A DNA stretch of 64,000 bases, taken from NCBI RefSeq assembly GCF_041260665.1, contig NZ_JBGCCT010000028.1, positions 94,709 to 158,708 on the forward strand. The letters are read 5' to 3'. This DNA is from Catenulispora sp. GP43 (lineage in GTDB: Bacteria > Actinomycetota > Actinomycetes > Streptomycetales > Catenulisporaceae). The notes beneath the pieces are model-generated. The model worked only from the letters and a program-made list of their open reading frames with translations, was not told where the DNA came from and made no database searches. Each line of letters opens with the position of its first letter. Within the stretch, counting starts at the first letter, position 1. This document shows, piece by piece, positions 20,630-28,283 of this stretch. A program made the position numbers and the translations under genes.

Positions 20630-21199
20630 TCAGACATTAAGATCCCCCAGCGTATAGACCGTGTAGTACGGCAGTCCCTCTGCGGCGATCGCCTCCGCGG
20701 CGCCCGTCGCCCGGTCCACGATGGTAGCCACTGCCACCACCTCGGCACCGGCCTCCCTCAGCGCGCGCACCGCTTCCAGCGGAGAACCGCCGGTCGTGGA
20801 GGTGTCCTCGACCGCGAGCACCCGGCGCCCGGCGACCTCCGGCCCCTCGATGCGGCGCTGCATGCCGTGCGCCTTGGCCGCCTTGCGCACCACGAACGCG
20901 TCCAGCGTGCGCCCGTCGGCCGCCGCGGCGTGCAGCATCGCGGTGGCGACCGGGTCCGCCCCCATGGTCAGCCCGCCGACCGCGTCGAAGTCCAGCTCCC
21001 GCGTCAGCTCCAGCATCGCGGTGCCGACCAGCGGCGCAGCGGTCCCGTCCAGAGTGATCCGCCGCAGGTCCAGGTACCAGTCGGCCTTCAGCCCAGAGGA
21101 CAGCGTGACCTCCCCGCGCACCACCGCCTTGGCCTGGATCTCCTTCAGGAGGGCATCGCGGGCGGGGCTGGGCTGGGCGACGATCGGCGCGTTGGACAT
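20630..21199 (-). CDS. pyrE: orotate phosphoribosyltransferase
   Basis: PyrE joins orotate and PRPP to make OMP in pyrimidine synthesis. From ATG 21199 the protein has 189 residues. The PRPP-binding motif is RRVLAVEDTSTTGGSPLEAV, and the flexible-loop region VVRKAAKAHGMQRRIEG precedes it. SSGLKADWYLDLRRITLDG is the N-terminal signature. Upstream TTG 21217 is in frame but the ATG is preferred. It is divergent from the PSP1/RicT gene. Confidence 0.94.
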   Translation of the reverse strand: MSNAPIVAQPSPARDALLKEIQAKAVVRGEVTLSSGLKADWYLDLRRITLDGTAAPLVGTAMLELTRELDFDAVGGLTMGADPVATAMLHAAAADGRTLDAFVVRKAAKAHGMQRRIEGPEVAGRRVLAVEDTSTTGGSPLEAVRALREAGAEVVAVATIVDRATGAAEAIAAEGLPYYTVYTLGDLNV

Positions 21200-21338
21200 G
21201 TCTCCAAGGGTAGCCAACGCGGCACGGCCGCCGACCGCCTTCCTCAGCCTCTCGCCTCGGGCCGAGTACTGCGCTTAGGCTCAACAGGGTGAGTGTCGTG
21301 TCCGAGCCGTGTGCTGTCGCCTGTTTTGGGAGCCATCA

Positions 21339-22199
21339 GTGGCGATGATCTGTGCCGTCAGCTTCACCCGCTACGGCCGTCTCTATTACTACGCCCCCGG
21401 GCCCATCAGCCCGCGCGTCGGCGACAAGGTGCTGGTCCCCACCTCCGCGGGCCCAGAGGTGGCGGAGTGCATCTGGGCGCCGCAGTGGGTCGACACCTAT
21501 GACGACGCGGAGATCGGCGGCCTGGACGAACTCGTGGGCTTCGCCACCCCGGACGATCTGGCCCGCGACGAGCGCAGCCGGGAGCGCCGGGCCCGCGCGC
21601 GTGTGGTCGCCAAGCGGCAGATCCGCGAGCAGGGACTGCCGATGAAGGTGGTCGGCGTCGACTTCGTGGAGTCGGAGAAGCAGATCACCGTGTACTTCTC
21701 CGCTCCGCAGTACGTGGACTTCCGCGAACTGGTGCGCACGCTCGCCCGGGAGCTGGACGCCCGCATCGAGCTCCGCCAGCTCGGCGCCCGCGACGAGGCG
21801 CGGATCCAGGGCGGCATCGGGCCGTGCGGACGGGACACCTGCTGCTCGACGTTCCTCAAGGACTTCGAGCCTGTGTCGGTGCGCATGGCCAAGGACCAGG
21901 ACCTGCCGGTGAACCCGCTGAAGATCTCCGGGGCCTGCGGGCGGCTTATGTGTTGTCTCAAGTATGAGCACCCGCTCTACGTAGAGACGAAGGCCAAGGC
22001 GCCGGCGCGCGGCGAGAAGGTGGTGACGCCGGAGGGGCCGGGCCGGGTCGTCGGTCTGAACGTGCCCTCGGAGACGGTGAAGGTGCGTCTGGACGAGACG
22101 GGCAGGACCTGCTCTTGTTCACTCGCATCGGTGTGCGGTTCGCGGCAGGACTACGAGTCCTCCCGTAAGGACGGCTCTATGCGTTGGGACGCGGAGTGA
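21339..22199 (+). CDS. PSP1 / RicT-family protein
   Basis: The 286-residue protein has the PSP1 C-terminal domain. GTG 21339 is chosen because GGGAG lies 6 nt upstream (a nearby ATG is at 21345). The two cysteine clusters GPCGRDTCCSTFL and SGACGRLMCCLKYEHPLY are those that hold iron-sulfur clusters in the Bacillus RicT (YaaT) protein, where it works with partners in RNA processing and developmental control. In many bacteria the gene sits beside tmk and holB; here it is about 21 kb away from them. The function in this organism is inferred from the family. Confidence 0.9.
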   Translation: MAMICAVSFTRYGRLYYYAPGPISPRVGDKVLVPTSAGPEVAECIWAPQWVDTYDDAEIGGLDELVGFATPDDLARDERSRERRARARVVAKRQIREQGLPMKVVGVDFVESEKQITVYFSAPQYVDFRELVRTLARELDARIELRQLGARDEARIQGGIGPCGRDTCCSTFLKDFEPVSVRMAKDQDLPVNPLKISGACGRLMCCLKYEHPLYVETKAKAPARGEKVVTPEGPGRVVGLNVPSETVKVRLDETGRTCSCSLASVCGSRQDYESSRKDGSMRWDAE

Positions 22200-22331
22200 T
22201 CGCATAACCCTACTTCCCCTACCGGCTGTGACATGGTGTGGAATCGGACGTTTCTGGATAGCTAGTCACAAACGATGCACACCGCTCGCGCCGCGCACTG
22301 CGCATCCCGCGCTGTAGGAGGAGACCTGCCC

Positions 22332-23945
22332 GTGAAACCCAGTCCGACCGCACGGCGGGCCCTCGCGGTCGCCACCGCCGGCCTTCTCCTGACCACTGGG
22401 TGCGGCGGGAGTTCGCACGCGTCGCAGAAGCCTTCGGCCCCGGGGGGACTCGGGACCTCGGGAAGCACCTCCGCCAACGCCCCCGCGGCGGCCGCCACCG
22501 AAGCCGTCCCCGCGGACCTGCAGCAGTTCTACGACCAGAAGCCGAACTGGACGTCCTGCACGTCGGAGAGCAGCGGTCCCGGCTGGACGTGCGCGAAGAT
22601 CACGGTGCCGCTGGACTACTCGGACCCGGCCAAGGGCACGACGTACATCATGGCGACCCGCAAGGCCGCCACCGGCCCCGCCGACCAGAGGGTGGGCGCC
22701 CTGCTGCTGAACCCCGGCGGCCCGGGCGGCGCCGGCATCGCCTACGCGCAGGACCCGAGCGTCGTCACCAAGAACGTCGCGGCGCACTACGACCTCGTCG
22801 GCTTCGACCCCCGCGGCGTCGGCCAGTCGGACCCGATCCGCTGCCTGTCGGACGACACCGCGGCCATGGACGAGTTCGTCTCGGCGGACCCGATGCCCCG
22901 CACCGACGCCCAGGTGGCGGAGGTCGTGAAGGAGTCCCAGGCGATCGGCAAGGCGTGCGAGCAGAAGTCGGCCCGCCTCCTGCCCTACGTCGGCACCCCC
23001 AACGCGGCCCGCGACATGGACGTCATCCGCGCCGTGGTCGGCGACACCAAACTCCACTACCTCGGCAAGTCCTACGGCACCTACCTGGGCGCGGTCTACG
23101 CGGGCCTGTTCCCCCACAACACCGGACGCCTGGTCCTGGACGGCGCCATCGACCCGACCCTGACCGCCAAGCAGATGAACATCGCCCAGGCCCAGGGCTT
23201 CGAGAAACTGATCCGCGAATTCGCCGCCGACTGCGTCACCCAGTCCGGCTGCCCCCTCGGCACAGACGGCACCACCGCCGTCGACAAGCTGATGACCTAC
23301 CTCCAGTCCCTCCAGGACCACCCCGTCCCCACCCACGACGCCAACCGCACGGTGAACTACGCCCTGGGCCTCACAGCGGTCCTGCAGGTGATGTACGTCC
23401 CGCAGTACTGGGGCGACCTCCGCGACGCCCTCAGCGCCGCCATGAACGGCGACGGCACCCGCCTCCTCCAGTGGGCGGACCTCTACAACGACCGCACCGA
23501 CAGCACCTACGACAATCAGACAGACGCCAACATCGCCATCAACTGCCTCGACCGCCCCGACCCCGACGCCGAGAACGCCCAGCAGATCGAGAACAAAGAG
23601 GTCCCGGACTACAAGTCCCAAGCCCCCCTCCTCGGCGAAATGCTCGCCTGGGCCGACCTGTCCTGCGCCACCTGGCCCGTGAAACCCCAATCCGCCCCGG
23701 CCCCCATCACAGCCGCCGGCAGCGCCCCCATCCTCGTCGTCGGCACCAAGGACGACCCCGCCACCCCCTACCCCTGGGCCCAGGGCCTGGCCAAACAACT
23801 CCAGAACGGCCACCTCCTCACCTTCAACGGAAGCGGCCACACGGCGTACACCCGAGGCTCCCAGTGCATCGACAACGCAGTCGACGCCTACCTGCTCCAA
23901 GGCACAGTCCCCCCGGCAGGGATCACTTGTGACGTCAGCCCCTAG
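22332..23945 (+). CDS. secreted alpha/beta-hydrolase, tripeptidyl aminopeptidase (TAP) family lipoprotein
   Basis: GTG 22332 follows a strong AGGAGGAG ribosome site and gives 537 residues. The signal peptide ends in a lipobox (LLLTTGC, Cys about residue 23), so the protein should be anchored outside the membrane. The catalytic triad is readable: nucleophile Ser in LGKSYGTYLGA, Asp in VVGTKDDPATP and His in NGSGHTAYTRG. NPGGPGGAG forms the oxyanion region. A TAP-like C-terminal domain carries the last two. Such enzymes remove tripeptides from exported proteins or peptides. The gene ends 48 nt before tRNA-Thr. Confidence 0.92.
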   Translation: MKPSPTARRALAVATAGLLLTTGCGGSSHASQKPSAPGGLGTSGSTSANAPAAAATEAVPADLQQFYDQKPNWTSCTSESSGPGWTCAKITVPLDYSDPAKGTTYIMATRKAATGPADQRVGALLLNPGGPGGAGIAYAQDPSVVTKNVAAHYDLVGFDPRGVGQSDPIRCLSDDTAAMDEFVSADPMPRTDAQVAEVVKESQAIGKACEQKSARLLPYVGTPNAARDMDVIRAVVGDTKLHYLGKSYGTYLGAVYAGLFPHNTGRLVLDGAIDPTLTAKQMNIAQAQGFEKLIREFAADCVTQSGCPLGTDGTTAVDKLMTYLQSLQDHPVPTHDANRTVNYALGLTAVLQVMYVPQYWGDLRDALSAAMNGDGTRLLQWADLYNDRTDSTYDNQTDANIAINCLDRPDPDAENAQQIENKEVPDYKSQAPLLGEMLAWADLSCATWPVKPQSAPAPITAAGSAPILVVGTKDDPATPYPWAQGLAKQLQNGHLLTFNGSGHTAYTRGSQCIDNAVDAYLLQGTVPPAGITCDVSP

Positions 23946-23993
23946 CGTCGGGTACACTCGTGCCCCGGCCCGCGGTGCATGCTGATGGGTCGG

Positions 23994-24067
23994 GCCTCCT
24001 TAGCTCAGTCGGCCAGAGCGACGCACTCGTAATGCGTAGGTCGTCGGTTCGATTCCGACAGGAGGCT
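23994..24067 (+). tRNA. tRNA-Thr (anticodon CGT)
   Basis: A full cloverleaf is readable. The acceptor is GCCTCCT paired with AGGAGGC (24060-24066) with discriminator T. The D-arm is GCTC/GAGC. The anticodon stem is ACGCA/TGCGT with loop CTCGTAA, anticodon CGT at 24028-24030. The T-arm is GTCGG-TTCGATT-CCGAC. CCA is not encoded. The 3' half from 24026 lies in the 44-bp att core, so the mobile element rebuilds the gene's 3' end on insertion. Confidence 0.96.
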
Positions 24068-24069
24068 CT
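24026..24069. repeat. attL core (44 bp, shared with attR)
   Basis: The bases from the anticodon loop to just past the tRNA 3' end are identical to 38281-38324. This is the classic tRNA-3'-end attachment site of tyrosine-recombinase elements. Confidence 0.93.
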
Positions 24070-24072
24070 GTC

Positions 24073-24109
24073 AAAAGGCCAGGCCAGACATTGTCTGACC
24101 TGGCCTTTT
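24073..24109 (+). terminator. tRNA-Thr terminator on the attL side
   Basis: An 18-bp inverted repeat (24073-24090 with 24092-24109) has one mismatch and ends in TTTT. It lies 6 nt after the tRNA. A diverged copy follows attR at 38329-38363, so the element carries its own version of the host terminator. Confidence 0.8.
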
Positions 24110-24162
24110 AGCTTGTCGGATACTCATGGCCTGACACTCACCTCCTGATGCTCCACCCCACC

Positions 24163-24184
24163 GCTGTCATGATTTCTGTCATGA
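24163..24184 (+). repeat. paired CTGTCATGA repeat, left end of element (candidate integrase arm site)
   Basis: Two CTGTCATGA units (24164-24172, 24176-24184) are separated by 3 nt, giving a 12-nt phase. The block starts 93 nt after the attL core. A near-identical block stands 92 nt before the attR core (38167-38188). The second unit also overlaps where the -35 of the integrase promoter would lie. Confidence 0.65.
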
Positions 24185-24200
24185 CGGGGGTACCCAGAGC

Positions 24201-24206
24201 TATGTT
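24201..24206 (+). promoter_or_regulatory. -10 element of a leaderless integrase promoter
   Basis: TATGTT ends 6 nt before the integrase ATG, so transcription should begin at or next to the start codon. No ribosome site is visible. Confidence 0.45.
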
Positions 24207-24212
24207 GACGAC

Positions 24213-25580
24213 ATGGCCAAGGGCGGGATCGACAAGCTGAAGACCGGCTGGCGAGCGCGTGTCTACGCCGGCATCAACCCGATCACGAAGAAGCAGGACT
24301 ACCTCGTGGGCCCGACCCGGGCGACCGAGGAGGAGGCAGTAGAGGACGCTGCCCGCCTGCTGAAGGAAGCGAAGTCCAGGCGGTCGCCCGACCGGTCGGC
24401 AACTGTCTCCCACCTGCTCGACAAGTGGATGGAGATCGCGGACCACGAGCTGAGCACCGTCGTCACGAACCGCGGCTACATCGAGCAGAAGCTGAAGCCG
24501 GTCATAGGTGAATACACCGTCCGGCAGTTTCAGGACCGTGTGGACATCCTCGATGAGCTGTACAAGCACCTGCGGGTCTGCTCAAAGCTCTGCCAGGGCA
24601 AGCCGCTGATTGACCACCGGACCAGCCGGCCTCACGACTGCCAGCCGAGGAACAAGAACGGCACACCGAAGGCGAACATGCGGGATTGCCTGCCGCACGT
24701 GTGTAAGCCGATGCCGTCCACCACGGTCATCCGTATCAACGCGATCCTTCAGGCCGCCTACGGCTACGCCATCTCGTGGGGGTGGGCCGACAGGAACCCC
24801 GCCGCCCTCGTGCACAAGCCGAAGGTCACCAAGAAGAAGGCTCCGCCGCACACGCCGCAAGAGGTGGCGGCGCTCATCAACGCGGCGTTCGCATACGACG
24901 AGGACTTCGGGATTCAGCTCTGGATGTCGGCTATCACCGGCGGCCGGCGCGGCGAGATCATCTCGCTGCGGTGGCGGGACGTTGACCTGGGCGACGGCCT
25001 GATCTGCCTGGACGAGAACTACGTCGTCCGCGACGGAAAGAAGGAGTTCAAGGGCACCAAGACCGATGAGGATCGGTGGATGGCGCTGGACAGCTTCAGC
25101 GTGACCATGCTGTCGGCGCTTAGGGCGCGCCGTGTGGCCGCACTAGTCCTGGTCGGGCTGAAGCTTGACAACGACGCGCACGTCTTCTCTCCTGAGCCCG
25201 ACGGCTCAGCCCCGTGGAACCCGGATACCTACACCCACCGCTACGAGCGGCTTGCCGCGAAGGTGGGCGTCACGAAGCCGCTGAAGAACCTCCGGCACTT
25301 CAACGCCACTGAGTTGCTGAGGGGCGGCGTGGACGTTGCCACCGTCGCCGACCGGCTTGGGCATGCCGACGGCGGCGTCACCACGCTGCGGTTCTATGCC
25401 AGCGGCACCCGGACCGCCGACCAGCGTGCGGCCGAGCAACTGTCGCGGAACCTACAGCTGCACGGCGTCGGCGAGGACAGAGGCGTGGAGCAGCAGGCAC
25501 CGCCCCCCACGCCCAAGGCCGACCGCCGACACAAGCGCCGAGTGCTCATGACCGGCAAGGCGGCATCACGCCCCCGGTGA
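24213..25580 (+). CDS. int: tyrosine site-specific integrase
   Basis: The 455-residue protein inserts and excises the element at tRNA-Thr. The N-terminal arm-binding region (about 1-55) precedes an SAM-like core-binding domain. The catalytic domain carries Arg in AITGGRRGEIISLRW, the LRHFNATELLR box (His/Arg), His in LGHADGGVTTLRFY, and the nucleophile Tyr in that last segment. An inserted Cys/His cluster (VCSKLC...DHRTSRPHDC...DCLPHVC, residues about 118-168) looks like a zinc-binding module; similar clusters are common in Streptomyces element integrases. The C-terminal ~50 residues are basic and disordered. It is transcribed inward from attL. No classical xis gene abuts it. Confidence 0.95.
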   Translation: MAKGGIDKLKTGWRARVYAGINPITKKQDYLVGPTRATEEEAVEDAARLLKEAKSRRSPDRSATVSHLLDKWMEIADHELSTVVTNRGYIEQKLKPVIGEYTVRQFQDRVDILDELYKHLRVCSKLCQGKPLIDHRTSRPHDCQPRNKNGTPKANMRDCLPHVCKPMPSTTVIRINAILQAAYGYAISWGWADRNPAALVHKPKVTKKKAPPHTPQEVAALINAAFAYDEDFGIQLWMSAITGGRRGEIISLRWRDVDLGDGLICLDENYVVRDGKKEFKGTKTDEDRWMALDSFSVTMLSALRARRVAALVLVGLKLDNDAHVFSPEPDGSAPWNPDTYTHRYERLAAKVGVTKPLKNLRHFNATELLRGGVDVATVADRLGHADGGVTTLRFYASGTRTADQRAAEQLSRNLQLHGVGEDRGVEQQAPPPTPKADRRHKRRVLMTGKAASRPR

Positions 25581-25599
25581 GCAGGACGGCGCCGGCCGA

Positions 25600-26025
25600 C
25601 TACGCCAAGAGCTGCACGCCATCGTGCGTTCGGATCTGGGGCTGCCCGTCGTAGGAGAGCGCGTCGAGCAGCCGGACAGCCATCGTCGGCGCCATGAGCG
25701 TCTCGATCTCGGATGGAAGGATCCAACGAACCTCGGTGGTCTCCTCGGACAGCGTCTCGGCCCCGCCGACCTGGCGACAGCGGAAGAAGAGCGCAACGAC
25801 TCCGACCTTCATGTTCTTGTACACGCCGGTCAGGGCGACCGGCTCAGCCTCGATGCCGGTTTCCTCGCGGATCTCGCGAGCCAGGCCGGCCTCGACTGTC
25901 TCATCGAGTTCGAGCACCCCGCCGGGCGCTTCCCAGGCTCCGTTGTCGTGCCGTCGAATCGCCAGGACCCGCCCGTCCTCGCGGACGACGGCGCCGGCGA
26001 CGCTGACCGAATGCTTGTCTCCCAT
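25600..26025 (-). CDS. NUDIX hydrolase
   Basis: The 141-residue protein has a complete NUDIX box in GGVLELDETVEAGLAREIREETGI (pattern Gx5Ex7REUxEExGU). NUDIX enzymes hydrolyse nucleoside diphosphates linked to another group. ATG 26025 follows AAGGAG. It is the last of three leftward genes (GntR, PP2C-like, NUDIX) with an 18-nt gap from the PP2C-like gene. NUDIX genes recur in AICEs, but their substrate and role there are not established. It converges on the integrase with a 19-nt gap. Confidence 0.92.
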   Translation of the reverse strand: MGDKHSVSVAGAVVREDGRVLAIRRHDNGAWEAPGGVLELDETVEAGLAREIREETGIEAEPVALTGVYKNMKVGVVALFFRCRQVGGAETLSEETTEVRWILPSEIETLMAPTMAVRLLDALSYDGQPQIRTHDGVQLLA

Positions 26026-26043
26026 GGCAGGTTCTCCTTCAGC

Positions 26044-26793
26044 TCAGAATCGGCAGAGTGCGGCGGTGGCGTCGTCGTGGACCTTGCCGCGGTACTGGCC
26101 GGCGGGGGTGGCGCGCTCTTCAGCGCGAACGTCTTTAACCAGCTGGTTAGGTCCGTGGCTGTCCAGGCGCTTCAGGAGGTCGGCCCAGCTTCGGCCGTAC
26201 CGCTCGACCAGCCGAGTGATGCCGTCCGTCACGACTGCCGCGCGGTACGCCGCTGACACCGGCACCAACCCGGTCACCGCGTAGTCGGCGGCGTCGGGTC
26301 GGTTGCTGGCGATCCAGAAGCCCCATTCGGTGTTCCGGGCCTGGCTGACCGCCTCGACCCCGTAGGCAGGCAGGTAAGAGGTTCGGTCGTCGTGGCCGAC
26401 GACGAGTTCCCCGTCGCGTTGCTCCACGATGACGGCCGAGTCACCGAGCACTGCGTACTCAACGTCCTCAGCACCCCGGCGCAGGATCGCGACGGTCGTC
26501 GAAGGGCTGTCGCGGTTCGTAAGGTCGCACGTGTCGGCATGGCTAGCCATCGTCGCCTCGATCCCCGACCGCAGCACCTCGACCAGGGGCGCGGCCTGTT
26601 CCGTACTCAGGGTCCGCGCGAGGTGTGTCCCCAGTTGCGCGACCAGCCACGGCACATCGTGGATGCAGCCAGAGTCCACCCCGGCCGGGGCAGTCGCGCC
26701 GTCTAGAACGACGATGTATCGCTCGGTGGCGATCACGAAGTCATCGTTCGGACGGCCGCCGGGCGCAGCCTGACAGGTGTAGGTGACTTCCAC
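26044..26793 (-). CDS. PP2C-like protein phosphatase
   Basis: The 249-residue protein from GTG 26793 shows the PP2C order of acidic motifs: IVVLDGATAP (metal Asp), VEYAVLGDSAVIV (GDS), RAAVVTDGITRL (DG) and GKVHDDATAALCRF (C-terminal DD). The family removes phosphate from Ser/Thr and needs Mn/Mg. This version is short and divergent and could have another substrate. It lies 22 nt after the GntR gene, in the same direction, so it is probably co-regulated with it. No kinase partner is encoded in the element. Confidence 0.75.
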   Translation of the reverse strand: MEVTYTCQAAPGGRPNDDFVIATERYIVVLDGATAPAGVDSGCIHDVPWLVAQLGTHLARTLSTEQAAPLVEVLRSGIEATMASHADTCDLTNRDSPSTTVAILRRGAEDVEYAVLGDSAVIVEQRDGELVVGHDDRTSYLPAYGVEAVSQARNTEWGFWIASNRPDAADYAVTGLVPVSAAYRAAVVTDGITRLVERYGRSWADLLKRLDSHGPNQLVKDVRAEERATPAGQYRGKVHDDATAALCRF

Positions 26794-26815
26794 AGTTGAT
26801 CTCGCTTTCGGCCGG

Positions 26816-27583
26816 CTACTCAGGCGCGTCGAATTCGTAGGTGAAGGTGAACCGGTCCCCCGCCATGACGCTCTCGAACACCTCGACAGGCCCATCCTCG
26901 GTGAGAGCGGTCCGGCGCAGTCGTACGACCGGCACCCCGGCGGGCAGTCGAAGGTTCCGAACCTCTTCGGGGGAGGGCATGCGCGCCAGCAGTTCCTCGC
27001 GGAAGCGGATGATCTGATGGCCGGCCTCCTCCAACCGCGCGTAGCTTCCGCCGGGGCCGGTCTTCAGTTCCTTGATCGCCGTCCCCTCGACCACTTCGAG
27101 CCGGTAGTAGGAATCCGCGAGTTGGTTGGGCTGGTCGCCGACCCATTCACGCCGGCTACGGACGAAGACGGGCGCGCCTTCCGCGATCCCGTACAACTCA
27201 GCCACCCAGGCCGGCGCGGGCACCTCGCCGAGGTGGAGGACCTCCTGCCTCCACGACAAGCCCGCCGCCTCAGCCTCCGCCTGCTGAGCGGCGCGGCCGG
27301 CGGCCCGCTTGCTGCGGGAGAAGCGGTCCATGCCCACACGCGTTATAAGCGGGGCCTGGCGGACGAAGACACCGCTGCCCTTGCGGCCCTCAACCAGGCC
27401 TTCAGCCTTCAGAAGGCCGATCGCCTGCTTCACGGTCTGGGAGGCCGTCCCGTACTTCTCGACCAGCTCACGCTCGGACGGAAGCTTCTCCTTGGGCCCG
27501 ATGTGTCCGCTGACGATCTCTTCGCGCAGTGCATCGGCGATCTGCCGTGACGACGATCGCGGGTCAGTCGGATCGATACTCAT
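26816..27583 (-). CDS. GntR-family repressor (UTRA domain), KorSA-like
   Basis: The 255-residue regulator has an N-terminal winged helix (ALREEIVSGHIGPKEKLPSERELVEKYGTASQTVKQAIGLLKAEGLVEGRKGSGVFV, residues about 16-75) and a C-terminal UTRA ligand domain (about 110-250). In pSAM2 the GntR-type KorSA represses the element's activation and transfer genes; this gene has the same position, divergent from the transfer operon. Repeated CTAGCTAAGT sequences between its start and the operon are the likely operators, implying autoregulation. Its UTRA domain suggests control by a small molecule, unknown here. Confidence 0.88.
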   Translation of the reverse strand: MSIDPTDPRSSSRQIADALREEIVSGHIGPKEKLPSERELVEKYGTASQTVKQAIGLLKAEGLVEGRKGSGVFVRQAPLITRVGMDRFSRSKRAAGRAAQQAEAEAAGLSWRQEVLHLGEVPAPAWVAELYGIAEGAPVFVRSRREWVGDQPNQLADSYYRLEVVEGTAIKELKTGPGGSYARLEEAGHQIIRFREELLARMPSPEEVRNLRLPAGVPVVRLRRTALTEDGPVEVFESVMAGDRFTFTYEFDAPE

Positions 27584-27591
27584 GGGCCCAT

Positions 27592-27680
27592 CCTAGCTAC
27601 CTCGCTAGCTAAGTCCTTGCGGTGCGTGCAGTTTCCGCGCTAACGTGCAACCAGTGCACCTAGCTAGCTAAGTGGCTAGG
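27592..27680. promoter_or_regulatory. divergent regulatory region: two GntR-type operators around a rightward promoter
   Basis: The 11-mer GCTAGCTAAGT occurs at 27604-27614 and 27663-27673, and each is preceded by another CCTAGCTA (27592-27599, 27659-27666). Between them lies a good promoter: TTGCGG (27617-27622), 18-bp spacer, TAACGT (27641-27646), predicted start near 27653. One operator thus abuts the -35 and the other covers about +7 to +28, a layout suited to repression. Confidence 0.65.
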
Positions 27681-27727
27681 AAGGCATTCGGTGCGTTGCG
27701 CGTCGAAGCCGCACCCACAACAGCAAA

Positions 27728-27774
27728 GCCCCGGTCAGAGGTTCGCAGTGCGCCAACACTGCGCTGACCGGGGC
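27728..27774 (+). promoter_or_regulatory. two-tier hairpin in the 5' leader of the transfer operon
   Basis: An outer 11-bp stem (27728-27738 with 27764-27774) and an inner 7-bp stem (27744-27750 with 27757-27763) with a 5-nt one-sided bulge lie between the predicted transcription start and the AGGAGG of the first gene (27790). It could act as an attenuator or stabilise the leader. Confidence 0.6.
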
Positions 27775-27801
27775 GACACCGGACTCTCAGGAGGAGTTTC
27801 G

Positions 27802-28131
27802 ATGCTCGACCAGCGTAGCGAGGCAGCGGTCATTCAGATCGTGCGTTCCGCCCTCTCGCAGATCCCCACCGCCCCCGCGAAGGAGGCGCCGAAGGGCCTC
27901 ATGAGCGTGAACGAGGTCGCGAAGGCCTTCGGCGTCTCCCGCGAGACGGTCCGCCGCCTGTGCGTCACGGGCCGTATGCCCGCGCTCGACTGCGGCTCCG
28001 GCGACCAGGCCAACTTCCGCATCCCGCGCGCGTTCGTCGAGCGCGCCATGGGCGAGGTGGAGAACGGCCGCAGCGTCACCATGAGCGACCTGACCACCGA
28101 GTGGCAGGCCGGTCTGGCGGTGGCGTCGTGA
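27802..28131 (+). CDS. HTH protein (excisionase/MerR-like)
   Basis: The 109-residue protein begins at ATG 27802 after GAGGAG. A helix-turn-helix spans about residues 35-75 (LMSVNEVAKAFGVSRETVRRLCVTGRMPALDCGSGDQANFRIPRAFVERAM), like BldC/excisionase domains. As first gene of the operon and the only excisionase-like protein in the element, it could be the recombination directionality factor or an activator of the operon. Neither is shown by sequence alone. The longer frame to 27691 would run through the leader hairpin and is rejected. Confidence 0.8.
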   Translation: MLDQRSEAAVIQIVRSALSQIPTAPAKEAPKGLMSVNEVAKAFGVSRETVRRLCVTGRMPALDCGSGDQANFRIPRAFVERAMGEVENGRSVTMSDLTTEWQAGLAVAS

Positions 28132-28283
28132 AGGACGTGATGAAGGCGATCCTCGCCGAGATCCGCGAGGGCATGGAAGACGAGTTCTGCGACCGCACGT
28201 ACCTGCTGGAGTCGGTCGAGGAGCAGTTGGCCGGCCTGCTGGAGTACATGGGCGGCGCCGGCGTCGAGGCGGTGGCCGAATGA
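28128..28283 (+). CDS. small acidic hypothetical protein
   Basis: 51 residues from GTG 28128, which overlaps the preceding stop (GTGA); ATG 28140 is an alternative. It is helical and acidic (LAEIREGMEDEFCDRTYLLE) with one Cys. The stop overlaps the next start by 4 nt (ATGA), which supports it as a real gene. No function recognised. Confidence 0.6.
   Translation: MKDVMKAILAEIREGMEDEFCDRTYLLESVEEQLAGLLEYMGGAGVEAVAE

Noticed and set aside
22266..23957. 563-codon minus-strand frame over the TAP-family hydrolase
   Set aside because: Shadow; the plus strand has signal peptide, lipobox and a full catalytic triad.
27691..27801. upstream extension of the operon's first HTH gene
   Set aside because: It would translate through the leader hairpin; ATG 27802 has a strong ribosome site.
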